From Streptomyces sporangiiformans (GTDB lineage: Bacteria > Actinomycetota > Actinomycetes > Streptomycetales > Streptomycetaceae), in contig NZ_VCHX02000181.1 of NCBI RefSeq assembly GCF_005768555.2, positions 39,835 to 94,984 on the forward strand: a stretch of DNA of 55,150 bases, read 5' to 3'. Shown here piece after piece: positions 1 through 8,675 of this stretch. The position numbers and the translations under genes are program-made. The notes under the pieces are model-generated. The model ran no database searches. It was given only the letters and a program-made list of their open reading frames with translations, and was not told the DNA's origin. How positions within the stretch are numbered: the stretch's first letter is position 1; each line of letters starts with the position of its first letter.

Positions 1-23
1 CCCGCCTGATCGATTGGCCTGCC

Positions 24-1574
<1,551 letters not shown>

Positions 1575-1582
1575 CGGTGGCT

Positions 1583-1618
1583 CGGGCCACGCGAGCCACG
1601 CGGGCCACGCGGGCCGCG
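1583..1618. repeat. four tandem 9-bp repeats
   Basis: Four copies of the 9-mer CGGGCCACG, with one mismatch in copies two and four, lie just after the permease stop codon and before the end of the convergent secreted-protein gene. No hairpin or open gene explains them. They may be slippage-generated spacer DNA. Confidence 0.6.
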
Positions 1619-1645
1619 CTGGAGAGACGTTTCAGTCTCCCGGAC

Positions 1646-2308
1646 TCACTGGGCGTCCTCCAGCGTGGCCAACCCCTCGCGGGCGGCCTTGATGGCGCCC
1701 TTGTTGATCTCGTCCGTGCTGGGCGCCTTCTTTGTCTCGAAGTCGCTGCCGTTGTACGTGACGACCACCAGCGCGTTGGACGCGCGGATGATCACCATGC
1801 CTTCGCGTGCCTGCTGCTTGTCCTCGGTGGTGAGGTTCACGACGGAGTAGGCCGCGTCGCCGAGGTCGGGGACCACCCCGCCGCCGCTCGCCTTGGTGGT
1901 GCGCGTCTTGTAGGCGGTCTCGGCATCCTGGTCGGATTTCTTGATCTCGTACGAGATGTCGAGCCAGCGGTAGTCGTATCCCTTGAGCGCGTTCCAGGAG
2001 CAGGTGCGGCGCACGGACTCGTCGGACGACGGAATCTCCTTGCCGGCCGTCTTGGCGCCCGGCACCAGGGAAGACACCGTCTTCTTCGCGAGGGCCGAGC
2101 AGGGCGCCGGAGAACTGCGGTACGTCTTGCTCGCCGCCGCCGTCGACGGTGCGGACGGGGACTCGGAGGGGGCCGATTTGTGCTCCGCCGCCGGAGTCGC
2201 GGCGAACGGCCCGGCCGCCAGCGCCCAGCCCGCCGAGGCGAGCACGGCGACCGGCAGCAGACGGGCGGTGAGAGCGAGCGGCAGAGGAAGAGAACGCACA
2301 GCGCACAT
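1646..2308 (-). CDS. secreted hypothetical protein, DUF3558-like
   Basis: A 220-residue protein with an N-terminal signal sequence (basic start, then a hydrophobic core ending in Ala-Leu-Ala). A low-complexity Ser/Thr/Ala/Pro linker of about 40 residues follows, then a globular domain with two cysteines (in APCSALAKK and RRTCSWNAL). The Cys-poor domain ending in an amphipathic helix resembles actinobacterial DUF3558-type secreted proteins of unknown function, but this is a loose resemblance. I chose the ATG at 2308 because the signal peptide begins there; an in-frame extension upstream reads as arginine-rich shadow sequence. It stands alone, convergent with the permease. Confidence 0.7.
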   Translation of the reverse strand: MCAVRSLPLPLALTARLLPVAVLASAGWALAAGPFAATPAAEHKSAPSESPSAPSTAAASKTYRSSPAPCSALAKKTVSSLVPGAKTAGKEIPSSDESVRRTCSWNALKGYDYRWLDISYEIKKSDQDAETAYKTRTTKASGGGVVPDLGDAAYSVVNLTTEDKQQAREGMVIIRASNALVVVTYNGSDFETKKAPSTDEINKGAIKAAREGLATLEDAQ

Positions 2309-2629
2309 TTCGTGGGGGATGGTGCGGAGGGGTCCGCACCGCGGACGGGACGCCAGTGTCACATGAGTGACTTGTGGGGCGGTAGTGCGAACTCGCTCCG
2401 TGGCCGCGTGGTGACGCTGTTCAAGCCGGGACGGACGGCCGGGATTCAGAGCGGCCGGGCCGCTGTCACGAGCCACACGCCGGCAGGCGGACATACGCCG
2501 TTGCCGGTCTCGTACGGGCGCAGGGAGTCCTCCAGGGTGAGGCGCACCTCGGCGGAGACCGTCCGCCCGGGGGTGCGGGAGGGAGTGGGGGAAGCCGACG
2601 GCGTCGGCGGCGTCCCGACTCCAGGGGGT
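2309..2629. other. intergenic region with a gene remnant
   Basis: About 320 bases between the secreted-protein gene and the collapsed gene at 2630. No intact gene is visible. The stretch holds the leader of the 1646-2308 gene and a probable degraded methyltransferase C-terminus on the minus strand, listed separately. Confidence 0.6.
2446..2583 (-). pseudogene. possible methyltransferase C-terminal remnant
   Basis: On the minus strand a frame reads SAEVRLTLEDSLRPYETG and ends GVWLVTAARPL before a TGA at 2446. The pattern of a helix, 'PYxT', then 'WLVTARR' at the extreme C-terminus is what SAM-dependent class I methyltransferases of actinobacteria often show. Upstream the frame turns into proline/arginine-rich sequence with no start, so only the tail survives. 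Identification rests on a short motif and is tentative. Confidence 0.35.
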
Positions 2630-2799
2630 CTAGACGCTCACCGGGGTCACCTCGACGTCGGCGTAGTCCTGGAGGACCTCGCGAATGCGGGCGGGTTCGG
2701 ACAAAGACGCCATCGCAGCGCCGCTGGTGCGTGGCCGAATGGCTACCGACCGGGGCGTTCCAGACCTGTGCCTGGCAGGTAGTTGGCGGTCGTGGTCAC
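2630..2799 (-). pseudogene. collapsed gene: start and C-terminus joined by an internal deletion
   Basis: A GTG at 2799 overlaps the TGA of the upstream gene as GTGA, the usual sign of translational coupling, and opens an 18-codon frame (TTTANYLPGTGLERPGR) that stops at 2743. About 27 bases further on, another frame reads SEPARIREVLQDYADVEV, then TPVSV and TAG at 2630, which looks like a genuine C-terminus. The simplest reading is one gene, co-transcribed with the AhpD-like gene, that lost its middle. The original function is not recognisable. Confidence 0.45.
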
Positions 2800-3857
2800 G
2801 AGGTCTCCTCGGCGGTGCGGGCGGGGGAGTGGGCGTGGTTGTCGGCGTGGTGAAGGAGGGGAAGCGCGGACTCGATGCGGTCGACGGCGGCGAAGGCGCC
2901 GTACGCGACGAGATGCACCAGGCAGTGGTCGGTGTGCGCGGGTGTGCGCCAGGCGGCGACGTCCTCGTCCGTGATGCGGTACGGGGCGAGCGCGGCCAGC
3001 AGCGCCAGCCGTGCGCCGGGCCGCCGCTCGCGGTCGGGGAGGGCGAGCCACGCGAGGGACGGGTGCGAGCCGTCCCATGCCCGGAGCGTCTCCCGCACGA
3101 GGGCTTGGTCGTCCTCGTCGAGCAGGCCGGCGCCCGCGGTGGCGGCGGCCCGCAGCGCCGCGTAGGCCGGGCCCACTGGCGTGCCGGTCGCCCACTGCGG
3201 GCCGGGGCCGGTGCCCGGGTCGTCGAGGAGGGCCAGGCTCGCCCCGGGGACGGCGCGGCGGCGCACGGTCCGCGACAGCGAACGGCCCCCCAGGCTCCGG
3301 ACCGCGCGGAATCGCTGGATGTTGCCGGGGAGCAGGTTCTCGGTGAGGAGCGCCGACACGATGCGGTTGATGAAGTGGAAGGACAGGGCGGTGCCGATGT
3401 ACGCGGGGGCGTGCTCGCGCGGGAAGGGGAGGGGCGTCAGCTCCGGAGCGCCGGGGGCGCGCGTCGCCTTGCCCCACGCCAGCACGCGCGCGTGCCCCTC
3501 GTCGGCGGGGGTCCCGCCGCGCGCGACGGTCTCCGCGAGGGCGTGGTCCCCGGTGGCGTGGAGCAGCATGGTGTGCGCGTCCACGCAGAAGGGGCAGCGG
3601 TTGGCCGCCGATACCCCGAGGGCCGCCAGTTCCTTGCCGGTCCGGCTGCCGTCGCCCGCGATCAGCGACTCGCGCATCAACGCCCAGGTGGGGGCGAGGA
3701 GTTCGGGTGCGGAGGACAGCACCACGAAGGTGGCCGCCCGCTCGATGCCGAAGTCTTCGGCGAGTTGGGCGTAGACCTCGGCGGTGCGGCCCGTCGCGGA
3801 CTGGGGCGCGGGTGGGGTCGTGTGACGGAAGGGGGTGGGCATGAAGGGGTTGGGCAT
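2796..3857 (-). CDS. carboxymuconolactone decarboxylase / AhpD-like protein
   Basis: A 353-residue protein. Residues about 30-130 carry an AhpD-type core with the redox motif RCPFCVDAH (Cys-x-x-Cys plus His), used by alkylhydroperoxidase-D-like proteins to reduce peroxides through a disulfide. A second all-helical half follows with a degenerate copy lacking the CxxC. The double length (AhpD is about 175) suggests a tandem two-domain member of the CMD family. The ATG at 3857 has an excellent GGAGG ribosome site 6-10 bases upstream. A collapsed gene is coupled downstream, and the two-component pair is divergent upstream. Confidence 0.85.
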   Translation of the reverse strand: MPNPFMPTPFRHTTPPAPQSATGRTAEVYAQLAEDFGIERAATFVVLSSAPELLAPTWALMRESLIAGDGSRTGKELAALGVSAANRCPFCVDAHTMLLHATGDHALAETVARGGTPADEGHARVLAWGKATRAPGAPELTPLPFPREHAPAYIGTALSFHFINRIVSALLTENLLPGNIQRFRAVRSLGGRSLSRTVRRRAVPGASLALLDDPGTGPGPQWATGTPVGPAYAALRAAATAGAGLLDEDDQALVRETLRAWDGSHPSLAWLALPDRERRPGARLALLAALAPYRITDEDVAAWRTPAHTDHCLVHLVAYGAFAAVDRIESALPLLHHADNHAHSPARTAEETS

Positions 3858-4058
3858 GGCGGCCTCCGAGTGCCGGACGGATGGTTCGTGTTGTCGGCAA
3901 CCTTGGCGCCGGGAGGTGCCCGCGAGCGTCGTACACCCGAAGGCAATCGCCGCTACGACGACTGGTCCGGCCGGGACGCGGACTACTACGACGGGAGTAG
4001 CGGCATAGCCGTCCGCACGAGGGACGTCACGGTCGGTGCCGCGGTCTAAGGTGCGGAC

Positions 4059-5159
4059 ATGAGCGGGGATCACGGGTGGCGAATCCGGCTGGCCGACGCG
4101 GCACTTGCCGCTGTGGTCGGCGCCGTCGTCATGCTCGCGGCGGCGTTCGGCGAGGGCGCGAGTCCGCTCGACCACGCGCTGATCGCGGTCGGTTCGCTGG
4201 CGCTCGCCGCCCACCGCTCGGCGCCGCGCGGCGTCCTCGCGGTCACCACGGTCTGCCTGCTCGCGTACGTGTGGCACGCCGGTCCCGCCGCCACCGCCGC
4301 CCTGCCCGTGGTCGCCGCGGTCCACACCTCGGCGCGGACCGGTCACCGGGCAGTGGCGGCGGCAGCGGGAGCGGTCTTCCTCGGCGGATACCTGGCGGCG
4401 GGAGGGGCGTCCGGGGACGCGGCCCGGGATACCGCGCTGCTCGCCGGCTGGTTCCTGTGCGCCGTGGTCACGGGTGTGGCCGACAAGAACTGGCAGGCGT
4501 ACCTGCGCCAGACCGAGCAGCGCGCACTGGAGGCGGAGCGCACCCGTGAGGAGGCGGCGCTGCGCCGAGCGGGCGAGGAACGTCTGCGTATCGCCCGCGA
4601 GTTGCACGACTCGCTCACGCACAGCATCTCGATCGTCAAGCTCCAGGCGGGCGTTGCCGTCCACCTCGCCCGCAAGCGGGGCGAGGAGGTGCCGCCCGCG
4701 CTGCTCGCCATCCAGGAGGCCGGCGGTGAGGCGATGCGTGAACTGCGCGCCACGCTCGACGTGCTGCGCACGGACGAGCCCACCGGCACCCCGGCCGTGC
4801 TCGTGGAGCGCGCCCGCGCGGCGGGCCTCGCCGTCGCCCTGACCGTGGCCGGCCATGAGCGCCCCCTGGCGGCGACCGTGGACCGCGCCGCGTACCGCAT
4901 CGTCCAGGAGGCCCTCACGAACGCCGCCCGGCACGCGGGGCCCGCCAAGGTCACGGTGCAACTGGACTACGGAGAGGGCGACTTGACGATACGGGTCGAA
5001 GACGACGGAACCGCCGACCCCTCGCGCCCGCCCGCCGAGGGCATCGGGCTCACCGGCATGCGGGAGCGCGTCACAGCGCTCGGCGGCACGCTGCACGCCG
5101 CCCCGCGCGCCGAGGGCGGTTTCTCGGTGCGGGCCCGACTGCCGCTGGAGGCGGCATGA
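4059..5159 (+). CDS. sensor histidine kinase, NarL/DesK type
   Basis: A 366-residue kinase. The first about 135 residues form four to five membrane segments with no large extracellular domain, so the signal is probably membrane-borne. A coiled-coil linker rich in Glu/Arg follows. The HisKA_3 dimerisation motif RIARELHDSLTHSIS holds the phospho-acceptor His near residue 183, and the HATPase_c domain ends with GIGLTGMRERV. Its stop overlaps the next gene's start by 4 bases, so kinase and regulator are made together. Ligand and regulon are unknown. Confidence 0.92.
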   Translation: MSGDHGWRIRLADAALAAVVGAVVMLAAAFGEGASPLDHALIAVGSLALAAHRSAPRGVLAVTTVCLLAYVWHAGPAATAALPVVAAVHTSARTGHRAVAAAAGAVFLGGYLAAGGASGDAARDTALLAGWFLCAVVTGVADKNWQAYLRQTEQRALEAERTREEAALRRAGEERLRIARELHDSLTHSISIVKLQAGVAVHLARKRGEEVPPALLAIQEAGGEAMRELRATLDVLRTDEPTGTPAVLVERARAAGLAVALTVAGHERPLAATVDRAAYRIVQEALTNAARHAGPAKVTVQLDYGEGDLTIRVEDDGTADPSRPPAEGIGLTGMRERVTALGGTLHAAPRAEGGFSVRARLPLEAA

Positions 5160-5881
5160 ACGGTCCGGGCGGTCTGAGCGCTCCGGGTGGTCCGGGCGGT
5201 CCCGTCACCGTGGCCCTGGTCGACGACCAGGCGCTGATGCGCGCCGGGTTCCGCGCCCTCCTGGACGCCGAGGACGGCATAGAGGTCGTGGGGGAGGCCG
5301 CGGACGGCCGGCAGGGCCTCGAACTGGTGCGCGCGCGGGTTCCGGACATCGCCCTCGTCGACGTCCAGATGCCGGTGATGACGGGCATCGAGACCACCCG
5401 CCGCATCGCCGCCGACCCCGCCCTGTCCGGCGTACGCGTCGTCATCCTCACCAACTACGGCCTGGACGAGTACGTCTTCGAAGCGCTGCGCGCCGGTGCC
5501 AGCGGGTTCCTGCTCAAGGACACCGAGCCCGCCGATCTGCTCCAGGCCATCCACGTCGTGGCCGGTGGCGAGGCGCTGCTGTCCCCGTCCGTCACCCGCA
5601 CACTGATCGGCGAGTTCGTGGCCCGGCCACCGGACCGGGCGACGCCCCCCGGCCTGGAGTGTCTGACCCGGCGGGAGCGAGAGGTCACCGCGCTGGCCGC
5701 CCGCGGCCTCACCAACGAGGAGATCGCCGCCCACATGGTCATCAGCCCGTTCACGGCCAAGACCCACATCAGTCGCGCCATGACGAAGCTCGGTGCCCGC
5801 GACCGGGCCCAACTGGTCGTCTTCGCGTACGAGTCGGGTCTGGTGGCGGCGCGTGACCAGGCACGCGGTCACGCGGAGTGA
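5156..5881 (+). CDS. NarL/LuxR-family response regulator
   Basis: A 241-residue cognate regulator of the preceding kinase. The receiver domain has the acidic pair VDDQ, the phospho-acceptor Asp in IALVDVQMPVMTG, and the conserved Lys in FLLKDTEPADL. The C-terminal LuxR helix-turn-helix starts at LTRREREVTALAARG. Start ATG overlaps the kinase stop as ATGA. A low-complexity Gly/Pro N-terminus of about 15 residues precedes the receiver domain. It overlaps the next lipoprotein gene by 4 bases, implying a three-gene unit. Confidence 0.92.
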   Translation: MNGPGGLSAPGGPGGPVTVALVDDQALMRAGFRALLDAEDGIEVVGEAADGRQGLELVRARVPDIALVDVQMPVMTGIETTRRIAADPALSGVRVVILTNYGLDEYVFEALRAGASGFLLKDTEPADLLQAIHVVAGGEALLSPSVTRTLIGEFVARPPDRATPPGLECLTRREREVTALAARGLTNEEIAAHMVISPFTAKTHISRAMTKLGARDRAQLVVFAYESGLVAARDQARGHAE

Positions 5882-6579
5882 ACCCTTCCGCCGGAGCTGC
5901 GTGCGATGATCGGCGGGTGATCGCGATACGCCGCAGGTCGGCCCAGAGACCGGCCCAGAGACCGGCCCAGAGGGCATCCCGGTACGCCGCTCTCGCCTGC
6001 GTGCTGGCGCTCGGCGTGAGCGGATGCGGACTCTCCGCCGAGCTGGAGCGCGAGCGCGACCCCGCCCCCAAGCCCCCACCGTCGCCGATACAAACCACGC
6101 CGCACCCCGCGACCGCGACCCCCAAGGCCTCGCCGACCGTGCCGGTCCAGCAGGGGGGCGAGTGCCCGCCGTCCGGTGTGCGCTTCGGCACCGGCCTGGT
6201 CGATGCCGCCATGGGGCTGCGAGCCATGAGCCTCACCATGACCAACTGCGGTGACCGGCCCTACAAGGTGAACGGCTATCCCTCCGTCCAGGTGCTCGAC
6301 AAGACGGGCGCCCCCCTCACCGGAGTACGGACCGTCGAGGGCACGGACGAGGTGCCCATGGCGCCGGACGCCCCCGAGCCCAAGGCGCTGACCCTCGCTC
6401 CGGGCGAGACCGCGCACGCCGGCCTGTACTGGCGGACGCACGTGGAGAAGGGCATCTATCTGCGCGTCGCGCCTCAGAAGGGGCGTGACTTCGCGACCGT
6501 ACGCGCCGACGACTACCTCGACATCGGCCCGGAGAACATCCTCGGCACAACGGCATGGGTGCCTCTCGCGGAAGGCTGA
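5878..6579 (+). CDS. DUF4232-like lipoprotein
   Basis: A 233-residue predicted lipoprotein. A basic N-terminus with a short RPAQ repeat precedes a hydrophobic core and lipobox LGVSGC. A proline-rich linker leads to a domain with the pattern of DUF4232 (LTMTNCGDRPYKVNGYPSV, a Cys pair and a terminal beta strand), common in streptomycete exported proteins of unknown function. The GTG at 5878 overlaps the regulator stop; an in-frame GTG at 5917 would shorten the N-terminus and is a possible alternative. Co-transcription with the two-component pair suggests an accessory sensor or an output at the cell envelope. Confidence 0.8.
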   Translation: MNPSAGAACDDRRVIAIRRRSAQRPAQRPAQRASRYAALACVLALGVSGCGLSAELERERDPAPKPPPSPIQTTPHPATATPKASPTVPVQQGGECPPSGVRFGTGLVDAAMGLRAMSLTMTNCGDRPYKVNGYPSVQVLDKTGAPLTGVRTVEGTDEVPMAPDAPEPKALTLAPGETAHAGLYWRTHVEKGIYLRVAPQKGRDFATVRADDYLDIGPENILGTTAWVPLAEG

Positions 6580-6785
6580 GACACCGTCGCGTCGACCGCG
6601 CCTGGCTCAGGGCGTCGTCTCCCAGCCGATGTGTTGCTGTGTCACGGCGGTGCGACAGCGGTGTCCTGGTGCGATGACGGGCGTGACCTGAGGGGCTGAC
6701 GGGTCCTCATACGGGTCACGCAGCGGGAGAACGGCACAAGTGCCGTCGGCCCCGCTACTCCTCTCATCGAAAAGGACCTCCCGTC

Positions 6786-7607
6786 ATGAACCGCCACCTG
6801 CGTAAGGCCGCCGTCGTCACCGCCGCGATCACCGCCGGGTTATTGATGACCGCCTGCCAGAACGACTCCGCGACCCGCGGCAGCTCGTCCTCCGGCAAGG
6901 GCACCAAGGACTCGACCACGGTCGCGGACAAGGTGTCGGACTCCAGCGGCTCCAGCGGCTCGAAGGGCTCCACGAGCGCGAACGGCGCCGCGCCCAAGGG
7001 GGTCAGTGGGACGTTCAGCAACGGCACGGTCACCTACCTCGCGCCGGGCAAGTACATCGTGTCCGTCCCGGGCAGGAGCGACCAGCAGTTCTGGGTCGCC
7101 GACGACACCGAGGTCTACGGCGTGGGCATTCTGTGCGGGGACGCGCAGTCCAAGGTGGACGCGCCGTGCACGCTGGACGAGTTGGAGGCGGCCACCAAGA
7201 AGGGCGCCGTCCCCGCGGACGTGGAGATGAAGGGCGGAGTCGCCACGCTGGTCTCCGAGCGGCGTGCCGCCCGGGCCGAGAACGGTACCGGCTCCCGCGA
7301 CACGGCCGTCGAAGGCATCAACAAGGGCAAGGGCGTGAACGGGACGTGGTTCGGCAACGTCACCTACCTCGCGCCGGGCAAGTACGCGGTCTCCGACATG
7401 AAGGGCGTCGAGCAGCAGTTCTTCGTCGCCGAGGACACCGCCATCTGGGGCTACGGCGACATCTGCGGAGAAGAGGGGACGGGAGAAGGGCAGCAGGGCG
7501 GCATCGAGTGCACCGAAGCCGAACTGGAGAGCGCCGCCAAGAAGGGGTTCACCGCCGAGGTCGAGATCAGCAACGGCATGGCGACCACCATCCGCGACGA
7601 CCACTGA
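6786..7607 (+). CDS. lipoprotein with duplicated domain and a TTA codon
   Basis: A 273-residue predicted lipoprotein: signal peptide with lipobox LLMTAC, a Ser/Gly/Lys-rich linker to about residue 75, then two homologous repeats. Each repeat has TYLAPGKY, then QQFW/QQFF, then ILCGD/DICGE, a second Cys, an acidic helix and a terminal strand (MKGGVATLV and ISNGMATTI). The Cys pairing in each repeat suggests one disulfide per domain. A TTA leucine codon (6840-6842) lies inside the signal peptide, so translation should depend on the rare bldA tRNA. A GGACC ribosome site precedes the ATG. Function is unknown. Confidence 0.8.
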   Translation: MNRHLRKAAVVTAAITAGLLMTACQNDSATRGSSSSGKGTKDSTTVADKVSDSSGSSGSKGSTSANGAAPKGVSGTFSNGTVTYLAPGKYIVSVPGRSDQQFWVADDTEVYGVGILCGDAQSKVDAPCTLDELEAATKKGAVPADVEMKGGVATLVSERRAARAENGTGSRDTAVEGINKGKGVNGTWFGNVTYLAPGKYAVSDMKGVEQQFFVAEDTAIWGYGDICGEEGTGEGQQGGIECTEAELESAAKKGFTAEVEISNGMATTIRDDH

Positions 7608-7754
7608 GCCGCACCCTGCACGGCGGGCCACGCCGGCTTCTGGCGTTTGATTCCGGTCCAGGGGCCGCCGGGCCCGTCGACGCACGTCGACGAAGCTGCC
7701 CGATCAACGGGGATTCCGAGCCGGCCGCGTGATCGACGGGGATACCCTGCTGGT

Positions 7755-8675
7755 ATGCAGTCGGGGCGGGGCGGGTTCACGATACGCGGCGACGAAAGCT
7801 ACATACGCGAGTCGCTGGCCATTGAGGCGGGTCTGGCGAGGGCGCTCGACGACGGGCCCGAGGAGCCCTTCGAGGAGACCCTGTACGCCGACGCGGAATC
7901 GGTGCACCAGAGGGCCGAGCGGGAGAGCCTGCGCGAAGGGCCGGAAGCCGCACGGCAGTTGATGCTCCATGAGGTGCGGCGGTACACCCGCTGGCTGCGC
8001 GCGGTGGACCTCGGTCTCGCGGGGAACGACGACACGGACGACGCCACGTTCGCGGAGGGCATGCGCGGCAATCTGGCCCAGGTCGCGCTGTCGGCCGCGC
8101 TGTACGGACTGCGGGCGGGGATGCCGCCCGAGCATCTCATCAACGAGGTCGTCGCCGCCGGGGCCCTCGAACTCGGCGAGGCGGGACAGGTCGCCACCGG
8201 ACAACTCCTCGCCCGCTGCTACGACTTGCAGCAGCGTCCCGATCTCGCGCTGTCCGTTCTCGTCCGCTCGCCCATGGGCGACTCGGCGGCCCTCCATCTG
8301 CGGTCCGTTCTCGACACGGCCCGCAGGGCGTACGCGCTCGGCCACGTCCGGCGCGTGGCCGAACTGCTGGACCTGACGGACTGGCGGACCGACCCCACAG
8401 GCCTGGAGCGCGAGCTGTTGCGTCGGCTTGTCGACGAACAGGAGCCCACCGAGGCCGAGTTGGCGGCACGGGTCGACGCTCGCGGCCGGGCCTTCGCGGC
8501 CGGTGACTGGGCCGGGCTGCGTGAGCTTGCCCTGTCCGATGTGATGTGGCTGGAGGAGGACGTGAACCTGTGGCGGGCCCTGGCGGCCATCCTGAGGATG
8601 TACGGCGCCGGCGAACAGGCCGACCTCGCCGGCGAAGTCGCCCAACTCGTCGACCTGCCGGGGGACGGCTGGTGA
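7755..8675 (+). CDS. all-helical protein, first gene of CHAT operon
   Basis: A 306-residue soluble protein without signal peptide or membrane segment. It is predicted almost entirely helical, with Ala/Leu/Glu-rich repeats of 30-40 residues reminiscent of, but not clearly, TPR-type solenoids. No catalytic motif is visible. The ATG at 7755 fits a short leader; an in-frame upstream extension is proline/arginine-rich and unlikely. The stop overlaps the GTG of the CHAT protease gene (GTGA), so the two products are probably made in equal amounts and may bind each other, with this one as a sensor or scaffold. I do not recognise a named family. Confidence 0.75.
   Translation: MQSGRGGFTIRGDESYIRESLAIEAGLARALDDGPEEPFEETLYADAESVHQRAERESLREGPEAARQLMLHEVRRYTRWLRAVDLGLAGNDDTDDATFAEGMRGNLAQVALSAALYGLRAGMPPEHLINEVVAAGALELGEAGQVATGQLLARCYDLQQRPDLALSVLVRSPMGDSAALHLRSVLDTARRAYALGHVRRVAELLDLTDWRTDPTGLERELLRRLVDEQEPTEAELAARVDARGRAFAAGDWAGLRELALSDVMWLEEDVNLWRALAAILRMYGAGEQADLAGEVAQLVDLPGDGW

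Noticed and set aside
2796..5096. 766-codon minus-strand frame that would fuse the AhpD-like protein to upstream sequence
   Set aside because: A GGAGG ribosome site and family start lie at 3857; the extension overlaps the histidine kinase on the other strand and is arginine/histidine-rich.
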